The notes under the pieces were generated by a model that worked only from the letters and a program-made list of their open reading frames with translations, did no database searches and was not told the DNA's origin. From Arthrobacter agilis (GTDB lineage Bacteria > Actinomycetota > Actinomycetes > Actinomycetales > Micrococcaceae): 64,000 nucleotides of DNA. The stretch covers positions 1 through 64,000 of the forward strand of contig NZ_NFSC01000031.1 of NCBI RefSeq assembly GCF_002157505.1. The letters are read 5' to 3'. The first letter of the stretch is position 1; each line of letters begins with the position of its first letter. This document shows positions 26,386 to 35,034 of this stretch, piece after piece. The translations under genes were made by a program, and so were the position numbers.

Positions 26386-26821
26386 GATTTTCCTGCCTTG
26401 CTATTCAGGAGCGCTTCCGCGCAGCGTGTTCGCCCCGGTATTGAAAGCTTCGCTCCAACGATGCCACCGAGGGCATTCCCACGTGGTGGGAAATACTGCT
26501 TGTTTAGTGGGAAGAGAGTAGCAGGCTATGACTTAGCTCACAAGCGCCCAGGGGGAGCGTCTACACGCGAGTGGATACGTCGCCGTGGACGCCCCGCCGG
26601 AGGAACTATGGGACTCCGGCGATCGCCGGGCGAAGCTTGCCGACGCGCTCACGGAGCGGGTCGGAGACACTCCTGTGGAAGAGAAGGAGGAGCCGCTGAA
26701 TATTGGATTGGGTCGGCTTCCGTGAGGAATCGGAGATTGCGTTCCGGCGCCATCGTTCCTCGAATCCGGAGAGCCGGGGGAGTAGCGTCACCGCTCACGG
26801 CAGGACCAAGGAGTCGGAATC
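26386..26821. other. Non-coding stretch at the accessory-region edge
   Basis: Apart from the operator-like repeats at 26476-26513 I find no gene that I can support. A 45-residue acidic frame at about 26583-26726 on the plus strand shows no family likeness. Confidence 0.5.
26476..26513. promoter_or_regulatory. Candidate operator upstream of the dehydrogenase operon
   Basis: TTCCCAC-GTG-GTGGGAA is a perfect inverted repeat at 26476-26492, and a third GTGGGAA half-site follows at 26507-26513, 21 bp from the previous one (two helical turns). It lies about 90 bp upstream of the first gene of the minus-strand operon. Confidence 0.6.
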
Positions 26822-27260
26822 GATCTTGACCTAGTGTGCCTCTCGAGCTGCCTCGTCCTCATGGAGGAGCAACACTTCGGCAGGGCTGCGCTGCAGCTCA
26901 ATACGACCCGCTGATGAAGCGAACCCAGCGACTCGAACACCAGGTGGGACCACAACTGGTCGAGCGCAGCCCTCTGGCGTCATCGCCTTCACCCGAGTCG
27001 GTTTGCGCTTCGCCCACCATCCACGGCCGCTCGTTCTTCAGGCCAGACTGGCGATGGAAGCGGCCCGCACCGAAGCACCCTCACGCGTCATCCGGCTCGG
27101 CGCTTCTGGCGCACTGGGAGAATATCCGCGACGCCATGAACTTCAGGCCGTCGGGCGAGGAGCCGGCACCTGGTACTTGCACTTATCCAGGTCTTCGCAT
27201 GGGTCGCAACCACATCCATTCGAAATGGCTCACCAGATGCCCTCGACGTGTCTCTCGATA
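26822..27260 (+). pseudogene. LysR family regulator remnant
   Basis: The start of a LysR helix-turn-helix domain is readable (DLDLVCL...LMEEQHFGRAALQLNTTR), then an in-frame TGA. The homology resumes after a short gap as LMKRTQRLEHQVGPQLVERS, and again in another frame (VIAFTRVGLRFAHHPRPLVLQARLAMEAAR). The effector-binding domain is missing after about 27150. At least one stop and one frameshift break it. Confidence 0.8.
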
Positions 27261-27283
27261 ACCAGATGCAAATCGCCGATAAT

Positions 27284-27905
27284 CTACATTATGTCAGGTA
27301 GTGGTTCCGGAAGGGGCTGGAGGTCCCTCCTATCCGGCCTCTCCGACGCGATCTGCTCGGACGCCGCAGTGAGTTCGTCAGCTGCTGGTAGTGCGCGTTG
27401 TTCCGCGGCCGGCAGGTTCTCGTACGTGTAGGTTCGAGACGGCCATGGGTGACTCGGAGCGGCCGAGGGCGCAGCGGACGGTGTGGTCGTTCTTGCTGCC
27501 GCAGACCAGGATTCCAACGGTGTCATTGTGGGCTTCGCGCCGTAGCTTGTCGTCGACCGAAGCGACGTGGAAGTTCCACTTGCCGACGTACTCGGGCTGG
27601 AACCTGCCGGTCTTCAGTTCGATGACGACGTAGCGCAGCTGCTCGACGTGGAACAACAGCAGGTCGATGTAGAAGCCGTCGACCTCAACCTCGAGGTGCA
27701 CCTGACGGCAGACGAAGGTGAACCCGGGACCCAGCTCCCGCAGGTTCCGCGGCGAGAAGTCGGTCATATCGGGGAACTCGTCCCGAAGGTCGTCGGCAAG
27801 CCGGGCAATGACCCTACTCCCCCATCCGTCCTACTCCTGGTGCGCCAGTACTTCCCGACCAAGACCCCAGTTCAGCTCAATCAACTGCATATCGACGGTT
27901 CGTAG
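27284..27905 (-). pseudogene. YhcG/DUF1016 PDDEXK nuclease remnant
   Basis: From 27905 an N-terminal YhcG-like stretch is readable (MQLIELNWGLGREVLAHQE), then an in-frame TAG, then DGWGSRVIARLADDLRDEFP and FSPRNL. The middle of the protein is deleted: after FSPRNL comes LGPGFTFVCRQVHLEV from the C-terminal nuclease domain. The catalytic VVIELKTG motif is intact. A second frameshift near 27430 moves the end (YTYENLPAAEQRALP) into another frame. Full proteins are about 340 residues. It is the remains of a defence- or recombination-associated nuclease. Confidence 0.85.
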
Positions 27906-28122
27906 GACTTTCTGAAGAGCACCACGCACGCGGTTTTCAGCGACTGCAGGATCGCGCCGTACTCATCAGGCAGGGCGATATGGAGGTTGTCATGCCCCAG
28001 CTTTTCAGGACCGCCACCGGCGCGCGAGTCGTGGAGTCGTCGCCGATGTCTTGCTGAACATGGCGGCGGCACCCGCACGCACCATCCCAGATACCTGTGG
28101 TCGCCTGCTGGCTTGACCAACC

Positions 28123-28422
28123 AGGGCAACGGACTACGACGACCCACGCGTTCGCCCGGAAGATTAACCGGCCAACGAATCGCTCGAAGCCATCCAAGCC
28201 CAGCGCAGCAGTACCACGCAGACCGCCGTCATTTAAGCCGAGGACACCGACACCGCCGAAGGCTTCGACCTGCCCGGCGCCATCCTCGAGGAAGAACTCC
28301 TGGTGCAGGTCATCCCCGTCCAGGAGGACGAGTTCACCTGCATGTCGTGCTTCCTGGTCCACCACCGGACCCAGCTCGCACGCGAGAAAAGCGGCGACAA
28401 GTACTGCGTCGAGTGCGAGGAC
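28123..28422 (+). pseudogene. DUF4193 protein with lost start and two stops
   Basis: One continuous frame of 100 codons matches the small actinobacterial DUF4193 proteins from end to end (ATDYDD at the N-terminus, AEGFDLPGAILEEELLVQV, then a CxxC...CxxC zinc ribbon in FTCMSC and YCVEC). The expected ATG is AGG at 28123, and TAA codons interrupt it at 28165 and 28234. The rest of the sequence is well preserved, so the decay is recent or the defects are sequencing errors. Confidence 0.82.
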
Positions 28423-28490
28423 TTATACCGTCCCCCGGATAAGTGGATAGCCAGAACCTTCGACACGAGTACTGACCCAAGAACGAATAA

Positions 28491-29040
28491 CCCAAGCCAT
28501 CGCGAGTCGTCCGGCGCTATCTCGACTTCGCTCGCACAAGCGGTACCCGGCTGACCTTCTTCCTCAACGGCTCCTACCCCGGGTGGTCCGAGCACGCAGA
28601 ACTGCTCAAACCGCTTGTCGCCTCCGGCCAGGTCCAGCTCGGCAACCACACGTGGTCCCACGCCGACCTCACCGCTCTCAGCGATGCGGAGATCATCGCC
28701 GAGCTGCAACGAAACCATGACTTCATCGTCTCCACGTTCGGTACTGATCCCCGCCCGTACTACCGGCCCCCCCTACGGGTACCGGGACGAACGAACCGAT
28801 GCGGCGGCGGCCTCGATCGGCTACACCTCCCCCGTCATGTGGTACGGGTCCCTGGCCGACTCTGCACTTCGGGCCGACCGGGAGATCCTCGACCTCGCCC
28901 ATCAATGGTTCCTACCCGCCCATATCGTGATCGGACACCTGAACTTCCTCCCGGTCACCCGGGTATTCCCCCAACTCCACCAGCTCATCACCGACCGCGG
29001 GCTGACCACAGTGACCCTGAACGACATCTTCGACATTTGA
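28491..29040 (+). pseudogene. Polysaccharide deacetylase (NodB) remnant
   Basis: A NodB-type deacetylase lacking its N-terminal DDG segment. Homology begins at about 28503 (RVVRRYLDFARTSGTRLTFF) and includes the metal-binding NHTWSH motif. A run of seven C at 28767-28773, one more than the RPPYGY motif needs, shifts the frame, after which YGYRDERTDAAAASIGY and the C-terminal half continue to a TGA at 29038. The lost start region and the frameshift make it non-functional as written. Confidence 0.82.
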
Positions 29041-29082
29041 ACCGGTCGACACCAGGGACCTCAGAATCAAGGAAATGATAAT

Positions 29083-29165
29083 TCTAGGCTGTTTAGCAAA
29101 AAGGACCAGAAAGTCTAGGCTGCTTAGCAAATAAGGAAACAAAAATCCTAGACTACTTAGTAAAC
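29083..29165. repeat. AT-rich CTAG repeat cluster
   Basis: Three imperfect direct repeats built on TCTAGGCTGTTTAGCAAA, with CTAG at 29084, 29115 and 29148 (spacing 31 and 33 bp). The spacers are A-rich, in sharp contrast with the GC-rich surroundings. It could be a regulator array, an iteron-like element or the end of an integrated element; nothing in the sequence decides. Confidence 0.7.
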
Positions 29166-29373
29166 AGCACGCTGAAAGCACTTGTGCCGGCCAGCCCAAC
29201 GGTGATTACTCGCCAGTACGAAATAAGACCCCTACCATAGGTGAATTGGGTGTGGCTGGGGTCACATAGGGGAAGCCCTATCCCGTTCCCGGGCCAGCCG
29301 GAACGCAGCGTTGGGTTCCGGATTCAATGACGAACCCGAGCAGTTCCTCTGCCTGGGCGATTAGGGGGTAGTT

Positions 29374-29610
29374 ATGGCCGGAACGTTCGAGCTTTTCCAG
29401 GACGGAGCAGTTTTCTTCAGGTTCAGGTTGAAAGCGCCCGATGGGACGGTCGTAGCCGTCTCCGGGCAATTCTCGGATAAAACGTCAGCGGTCGAGGGTA
29501 TCCGCGCGGTCCGTGAGTGCGCTGGAACCGGGCTGATCACGGACCTCTGCCCACAGATGCCCGCTGCAGCACTGGAGTCGGACCCCCTACCCGCCGCTAG
29601 AGCGGCATAA
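29374..29610 (+). CDS. YegP/DUF1508 family protein
   Basis: A 78-residue protein with one DUF1508 (YegP) repeat: FELFQDGAVFFRFRLKAPDGTVVAVSGQF then the helix SAVEGIRAVRE. E. coli YegP has two such repeats; single-repeat forms are common in actinobacteria. The start follows a GGGGG site. The function of the family is not established. Confidence 0.8.
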   Translation: MAGTFELFQDGAVFFRFRLKAPDGTVVAVSGQFSDKTSAVEGIRAVRECAGTGLITDLCPQMPAAALESDPLPAARAA

Positions 29611-30201
29611 GGAACCCTGGGGTTCAAGGTCGCCCACCAGCCTCCCTGGATCCGAGGACGACGGCCCGCGAGATGATACATCCCAGTAGGCGTCAGGTCA
29701 TCCGATCTTCGAAGCGTTCACAGCGCCCGGCCAAAGATATGCCGGAGTTGCGGAACAACAACCCGCTTCGAGGGGCTGATTTGCCTGCAGGTAAGGATCG
29801 TTGCGGAACCCTGCTCCCGTGTCCTCGCGCAGCGCACCCCAGTCCCTGCGCCCCCACAGCCTCCTGTGGCACAGGAGTCACGGCCGGGCGTTCCGCGCTC
29901 ACCCCTCACACAGAACCTGACGCGACATTGCTCGGTGCCAGCCGTGGTGGCAGCCAATGTGCACGCAAACGGCCCTGACGAAAGTGGGATTCCGCGTGCT
30001 TACTCATGGAAGGCTCGGAGCCGTTGGGGCTCTCTTCCATGCCGTCAGATGTATGGGGTGGCTGAAAGTAGACGTCACCACCCCGCCGACTGCATAGTGC
30101 GGAAGTTATGGGAACAGCTCGTGGCTACTCGTGAGGGACATACCGGGCAGTGACCAGTTAGCAAAGAAACAGAATTGATTTGTGACTTCGAAGGAGCAGA
30201 T
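29611..30201. other. Intergenic stretch with a stem-loop
   Basis: No supportable gene. A long imperfect hairpin bounded by CATGGAAG (30005-30012) and CTTCCATG (30034-30041), with GAGCC/GGGCTC-type pairs inside, may be a terminator or a structured element. Confidence 0.4.
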
Positions 30202-30408
30202 GTGGAAATGGCGCAGAACATTCCGGCGCACAATGATCCAGTGGTGGAGAACGTTTTGACGGTTGCGGAGATAGCTGCCCGGATGCGGGTCTCGAAAATG
30301 ACGGTGTACCGCCTGGTCCAATCCGGGGCGCTTAACGGCGTCCGGTTCGGCCGCTCCTACCGGGTGCCAGAAACCGCGGTGGAGCAATACCTCGACTCCA
30401 TCAACTGA
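30202..30408 (+). CDS. Excisionase-family HTH DNA-binding protein
   Basis: A 68-residue MerR/excisionase-type winged helix protein (LTVAEIAARMRVSKMTVYRLVQSGAL, GRSYRVPETAVEQYLDS). It resembles the small helix-turn-helix proteins conserved in actinobacteria (of the BldC/Rv0500A kind). A GTG at 30202 has AAGGAG at ideal spacing, so I prefer it to the ATG two codons later. It may be a core regulator rather than a phage excisionase: no integrase is nearby. Confidence 0.82.
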   Translation: MEMAQNIPAHNDPVVENVLTVAEIAARMRVSKMTVYRLVQSGALNGVRFGRSYRVPETAVEQYLDSIN

Positions 30409-30698
30409 AGCACTCATTCAATGCTCGTCACCAAATTGAGGCACGGCTCGTGAGCGTAGGGGAACGCCGCCAGCACCCAGGAGCAGTGGGTGGATGAAGA
30501 GGCGGATTACGTCGACCAGGTTGTCGGAGAGCGGCAGTCGGGATCCCACGTTGCCCGCGACCTTGATACGTCACGTGACCGTTTACCAGCGTATCGCCGG
30601 CCTCGACGCGCAAGTGGATCACCTCCCACCCCAGTTCCGCGAACAACGAGATCCTGAATGGCGACGGCTAGTGGAATTCAAGCCAGTCACGGTTGGAC

Positions 30699-31571
30699 CT
30701 ACATCTGCATCTGTACCTGTGCTGCTAGACGCCGGAGTGCTTGCGCGTCATTCTCGGAGAAGGTCCGTGGTTGATCATCCATGAGGCAGAGGGTGCCGAT
30801 GCGCCAGCCGTGCGCGGTGCAGACGGGGTGCCCGGCGTAGAAGCGGAGCTCGGGTCCGCCGGCGACGAGGGGATGATCCCGCCACTCCGGGTCGGTGCTG
30901 GCGTCAGCGATGACAAGGGTACGGTCCTGCTCGATGGTCCTCGCGCACAGGGACAGGCTCCGGGGAAGGTCCTGACCCAGGGGCCCAACGACGGATTTGA
31001 CGACCTGCAAATCCTCCGTGATCAGGGTGATCGACGCCGAACTGACTCCGAAATGATCCCGGGCCTGCCGGGTGATCCGGTCGAAGCGTTCCTCCGCCCC
31101 GGACTCGAGCAACCGTGATTCGTACAACGCGTGCAGGCGCCGAAACTCGACCTCATCGAGATCAGGATCGCACCCAGAGGGATCCGTAGCGTGAGCGGCA
31201 CTGCAGGCAGCCGTTCCGATGCTCGTGCTGTGGTCCCCAGCGGGTGGGGCGCTGAAGTCGTACCGGTCAGGGGAAAGGGTCAGAGGGCGAAGGTAATCGC
31301 TGTACCCGGAAAGGGACGCGGCGTACTGGTCACTGTAATGTGCACCATCGGCAGTGGATCCGGTGCCGTCGAGTAGCTCATTGATGGCCTGAGCCATCAG
31401 GTCGCGCTGCGGCGCCGGGAGCATGATGATGCCGGAAAGGTACCCCTCGACCTCCAACTCATCAGCATCCCCAGCAAGAGCGAAGAAGGTCATGAAAATA
31501 TCTTCCAGTTTCAGCATGGCTGCCCGCACAGTCTGAATCGCGCTCCACTGCTGCACATACTCATCCAGCAC
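30699..31571 (-). CDS. GAF domain protein
   Basis: A protein of about 290 residues. The N-terminal half is helical with no recognised domain. The C-terminal part (about residues 140-290) is a GAF sensor domain: ERFDRITRQARDHFGVSSASITLI, LCARTIEQDRTLVIADAS, FYAGHPVCTAHGWRIGTLCLMD. There is no output domain, so it may work with a partner protein. The GTG at 31571 follows GGAGG; an ATG inside (31517) is the alternative start. Confidence 0.78.
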   Translation of the reverse strand: MLDEYVQQWSAIQTVRAAMLKLEDIFMTFFALAGDADELEVEGYLSGIIMLPAPQRDLMAQAINELLDGTGSTADGAHYSDQYAASLSGYSDYLRPLTLSPDRYDFSAPPAGDHSTSIGTAACSAAHATDPSGCDPDLDEVEFRRLHALYESRLLESGAEERFDRITRQARDHFGVSSASITLITEDLQVVKSVVGPLGQDLPRSLSLCARTIEQDRTLVIADASTDPEWRDHPLVAGGPELRFYAGHPVCTAHGWRIGTLCLMDDQPRTFSENDAQALRRLAAQVQMQM

Positions 31572-31885
31572 GTCTAAGCCTCCGCCGACTTCGTTCGCAT
31601 GTCCCTGGATGTCCCGTGGTCTCCCGGCAACACCCCCACTGCTTCCGGGTATCGGCCAGCAGTATGGCTTGCATTCCTGATGCACTCGGCAGCAGCGACT
31701 TCATGCTTGATGCCGCCATTGACCGTGCCTCACTCACCAGTTCGGAATCCAGCTCTCGTATCCCGTTCGGGAAGGCGCCGATGCCGGCGGCACATCTCTG
31801 AACCACCGGCACCGCGGATCGGGTGTTACGCCTCTCCAGCCCCGGCTGCTAGGGGGAACAGCGGGATGCCCCAGCATAGCGGAAG

Positions 31886-31901
31886 GACAGACCAGTCTGT
31901 C
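31886..31901. promoter_or_regulatory. TetR-type operator
   Basis: GACAGAC-CA-GTCTGTC, a perfect 7-bp inverted repeat 41 bp upstream of the TetR gene, of the kind bound by TetR/AcrR repressors. It should serve autoregulation and perhaps control of the divergent GAF gene. Confidence 0.75.
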
Positions 31902-31942
31902 TACCCCTAGAATTGGGAATAGGACAGCAGCGGAGGAAGCCC

Positions 31943-32554
31943 ATGGGTACAGCGGTGACACGACCAGCCACGGATGCACGGGAGCGAATTCTCGAGGCCT
32001 CCTACGACCTATTCGTGAAGCGGGGGGTCCGGGAGGTCGGAGTGAACGAAATCATCTCCGCCGCAAATGTCGCCAAGGCCACCTTCTACAGTCACTTCCC
32101 GTCCAAGGACGACCTGGTTCTGGCGTTCTTCGCACGTCGGGAGCAACTGTTCACCATCGGATACCTTGGGGCCGAATCCCAGCGTCGCGCGAGCGAACCA
32201 CGGGATCAGCTGCTGGCGATCTTCGACATCTTCGATGAGTGGTTCCACGCGCCGGGCTTCACCGGCTGCCCCTACATTCGCGCCCTGCTCGAGACCGGTC
32301 CGACCCATCCGGTTGGAGCGGCCAGCCTGATCTACCTCAACGACATCCGCTCCAGCGTTGAGCAGGCCGCCGCCGCGATGGGCCTGGTTGATCCCGAGGA
32401 TTTCGCTTATTGCTGGATGGTCCTCCTGCAGGGAGCTGTCGTCTCAGGCGTGGGCATCGACCCCGACAGTGGAAAAAGAATCAGGAAACTCGGCGAACAT
32501 CTCATCGCCCTCCACAGACCCGCCGAACCCACGGCAACCAGTACCACGGCCTGA
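31943..32554 (+). CDS. TetR family transcriptional regulator
   Basis: A 203-residue TetR regulator. The helix-turn-helix is at residues 12-58 (VREVGVNEIISAANVAKATFYSHFPSKDDLV), followed by a helical ligand domain. GGAGG precedes the ATG at 31943. The upstream inverted repeat 31886-31901 is the likely autoregulatory site. No obvious drug pump or oxidoreductase target is adjacent, so the regulon is unknown. Confidence 0.9.
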   Translation: MGTAVTRPATDARERILEASYDLFVKRGVREVGVNEIISAANVAKATFYSHFPSKDDLVLAFFARREQLFTIGYLGAESQRRASEPRDQLLAIFDIFDEWFHAPGFTGCPYIRALLETGPTHPVGAASLIYLNDIRSSVEQAAAAMGLVDPEDFAYCWMVLLQGAVVSGVGIDPDSGKRIRKLGEHLIALHRPAEPTATSTTA

Positions 32555-32698
32555 TCGAGGGCAGATTGCCCTCAGCCAGGGCGGCACAAAGCACTCAGCC
32601 CAACCGAGCCCTTTCTTCTCTGACCCCCGCCGAGGGATCGCGAGAAGGTTTCGCCTGCCCTTCCACTCCTCCCGGGCGGCGTCAACCTTGACCGTGGA

Positions 32699-32727
32699 GA
32701 AGGGATGGGCGGCTCGCCCACCCCTTC
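32699..32727. terminator. Stem-loop between convergent genes
   Basis: A 13-bp stem with one mismatch (GAAGGGATGGGCG against CGCCCACCCCTTC) and a GCT loop, located between the TetR gene and the convergent small gene at 32784. Confidence 0.5.
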
Positions 32728-32783
32728 CCGAAGACAGGTTCGCTGATTCCCTTCAGACCTGAAGGCGGTCGGAATGCTCGCTG

Positions 32784-33059
32784 TCAGTGATGACCGGCTT
32801 CTGTCGTGCCGAACATCAGGGTCCGGCGCTGAACGTCGTAGTACACGGTCTCGGCTGAGGAGAGCAGGTCCTGAAGGTTGTCGGCATCATCGGCGTCGAT
32901 CGTGAGGACCTCTTCCCACGCGCCCTGGTCAAGGACCAGCTGCAGGGTCCACGAGCCAGGCTGTCCCGGCTCTCCGGCCACCCAGCTGAACTGGTAGTGG
33001 CTGAGCTGTCGTACTTTAATGCTGTCATCGGTGATGGGCTGATTGAGGTTTTGTGCCAT
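32784..33059 (-). CDS. Conserved hypothetical protein
   Basis: A 91-residue soluble acidic protein beginning MAQNLNQP after an AGGAGG site. Pattern: beta-rich middle (HYQFSWVAGEPGQPGSWTLQLVLD, then EEVLTIDADDADNLQDLLSS, then VYYDVQRRTLMFG). I do not recognise the family. The good ribosome site and codon use argue that it is real. Confidence 0.65.
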   Translation of the reverse strand: MAQNLNQPITDDSIKVRQLSHYQFSWVAGEPGQPGSWTLQLVLDQGAWEEVLTIDADDADNLQDLLSSAETVYYDVQRRTLMFGTTEAGHH

Positions 33060-33321
33060 GGCGGTATTCCTCCTTGTACAACCCACCCGATAGGTGGGTT
33101 TCTGGACTGGATGGAGCAGGAACCGGGACACCCGTCGACTTCACACGATGAACAGGCGGACCCGATGACCTCAACCTAGTTCCGCCTCCAGCCCCGGTAA
33201 ACGGCCTCATGACATCTGCAGATCCTTGACGGATCAATGACGTCGCACCGCCCACCTACCTCGGCCCCCTTCCAGAGGGGAACAGAAGCCCTTCCGCCTC
33301 AACCGCCGCCCGCGGTCCCCG

Positions 33322-33978
33322 TCAGAAAGCCCGGATGGCTTCCGGGTGGCGTTCCCTCCGGGCCAGGCCTCGAATCACAGACAGAGCTCCGTGCCGACGT
33401 ACAGCGACTTGAACCAGGACGACGGCGGCCTCGTCGTAGGCGCCCTGCGGCAAATCCATGCTGTCTTCTTCGCCCACGCTCACGGCAAGATCGTCGAGGT
33501 GCACCACCAGTTCCACCAGGCGCGTCCTCAGGTATTCCTCGACCGTGATCACAACACCCTGCAGGGCTTCGATACGTCGTTCCATGATCGATTCATCAAG
33601 ACTTCCCTGAAGCCGCAGTCTTGCGTGTCCGACCTCCCGCGCAAGGGCCGATGCCCCGGCCTTGGAAGCATCCAGTGAGCGGGCACGGACACCGCGGTGT
33701 AAACCGCTGTCGACTGGATCATGATCGCCGAGCACGGCAGTGATGTACCCCGCCGCGTCAGTGGCCTCGGTCGTGTTGGACGGCTCCGGGGCATCCATGT
33801 ACTGTTCGACCGTCAGCACTCCCCTCGCGAGGTGCCCGGCAAGGCCCGCAACGGTGTACCCCTCGAGAGCACTCTGATCCTCCCAATGCGCCACCACAGC
33901 CTTGCTGTCGAGTATGGTCTCGACCCGCTCGGCTGCCGCCAGGAACGCGGTAGGTATTGCGGTGGATTCATTCCTCAT
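33322..33978 (-). CDS. Mycothiol-dependent maleylpyruvate isomerase-like protein
   Basis: A 218-residue protein of the DinB-like/maleylpyruvate isomerase N-terminal family found in actinobacteria. The helical bundle pattern is visible: YTVAGLAGHLARGVLTVEQYMD with its conserved His, then RLVELVVHLDDLAVSVG with the second His. Those histidines usually bind a metal with mycothiol as cofactor. GGGAG precedes the ATG at 33978. The substrate is unknown. Confidence 0.78.
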   Translation of the reverse strand: MRNESTAIPTAFLAAAERVETILDSKAVVAHWEDQSALEGYTVAGLAGHLARGVLTVEQYMDAPEPSNTTEATDAAGYITAVLGDHDPVDSGLHRGVRARSLDASKAGASALAREVGHARLRLQGSLDESIMERRIEALQGVVITVEEYLRTRLVELVVHLDDLAVSVGEEDSMDLPQGAYDEAAVVLVQVAVRRHGALSVIRGLARRERHPEAIRAF

Positions 33979-34125
33979 AGAAACTCCCGTCCGGCTGCGC
34001 GAGCGACGCGACCCGATGATCCAACAGGACGCCGCTTCCCTTCCGTGGGTTACTGTCCCCCTGTCGAGCACGCGTGGCAAGACGCCTGGGATGGGACAGC
34101 CGCATCACGCGGCTATGCTCTCGCC

Positions 34126-34551
34126 ATGGACCAGCAGCTGCACTTCATCACCGTCGCTACGCGGGACCTCGACGCGGGTCGGTCGTTCTACCGGGAGCTG
34201 GGCTGGACGCCGACGCTGGATGTCCCGGGCGAGATCATCTTCTACCAGGTAGCACCCGGCCTGCTGCTGGGCCTGTTCCTCGACGACAAGTTCACCCAGG
34301 ACGTGGGACTCGATGCAACGCCCGTGCCCACCGGGGTGACACTGTCCCACAATGTCGACAACCCGGCCGAAGTGAGCCGGGTGGTCTCGGCAATGGCAGC
34401 TGCGGGCGCGGCGGTCCTGAAGGAGCCTGGGGACGGCGCTTTCGGGGGCGTCTTCCATGCACTCGTGCGCGATCCGAACGGCATCGTCTGGGAAATCGCC
34501 CACAACCCGGGCTGGCGTATCGATGAGGCCGGCGCGGTGGTTCTCAGCTGA
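34126..34551 (+). CDS. VOC (glyoxalase/dioxygenase) family protein
   Basis: A 141-residue single VOC-fold protein of two beta-alpha-beta-beta-beta modules (LHFITVATRDLDAGRSFYRELGW; then FHALVRDPNGIVWEIAHNPGW). The VOC metal residues are His at the N-terminal strand (HFITV) and Glu in WEIA. It may be an antibiotic- or toxin-modifying protein or a lyase; nothing around it tells. There is no clear Shine-Dalgarno before the ATG. Confidence 0.82.
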   Translation: MDQQLHFITVATRDLDAGRSFYRELGWTPTLDVPGEIIFYQVAPGLLLGLFLDDKFTQDVGLDATPVPTGVTLSHNVDNPAEVSRVVSAMAAAGAAVLKEPGDGAFGGVFHALVRDPNGIVWEIAHNPGWRIDEAGAVVLS

Positions 34552-35034
34552 CGCGGAGTTCGCGGCATGGAACGGCTGCTCCGACTACGGGTCACATTGC
34601 TTCTCATTGGTCCGGCCGCCCGGTTCTCTGGTTAGAGTCGTTCCAGCTTCAAGAGATGCGGTCGCAAAGCTCCGACTGGACCGCACACCAACCCCATGTT
34701 CCTGGGTGGTTCGGATGACGAAGCGGCCTTCGCCTCGGCATGACAGTGCTGGTCCGGTGCGGGCAAGAGCACGTCGAAAGGCACATCCAGTGAGCTGTAC
34801 CGCCCACCGCACCGTTCCCTAACGGGCATTGCCGGGATGGCGCCGATCCTCCCGGCGCCATCCCGGTCCTTCCGCCCGGTGCGGCGCCGGCCGCCTCAGG
34901 ACTTGAGCAACGATATGCCGGTCGCGAAGGACGGCGTCATGGCCGGCGGTCGTCGACACGCCCCGGCGCAGGTATACCCGGTTCTTCCTCCCACTCCCCC
35001 GGCTTCCCGCCTTCCGAAAGGACCAGGTCCACGC
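34552..35034. other. Intergenic stretch with a 14-bp hairpin
   Basis: No gene that I can support. A perfect hairpin (arms 34832-34845 and 34853-34866, 7-nt loop) followed by a TCCTTCC tract looks like a terminator or attenuator about 170 bp before the flavin monooxygenase start. Confidence 0.5.

Noticed and set aside
26606-26791. Frame of 61 codons on the minus strand before the LysR remnant
   Set aside because: No family likeness, no ribosome site, and it lies in a region without other coding signs.
30428-30646. 72-codon minus-strand frame beginning FAELGWEVIHLRVEAG, loosely like the end of a DUF559-type nuclease
   Set aside because: Only a dozen residues resemble the family and the rest is low-complexity; not enough to call even a remnant.
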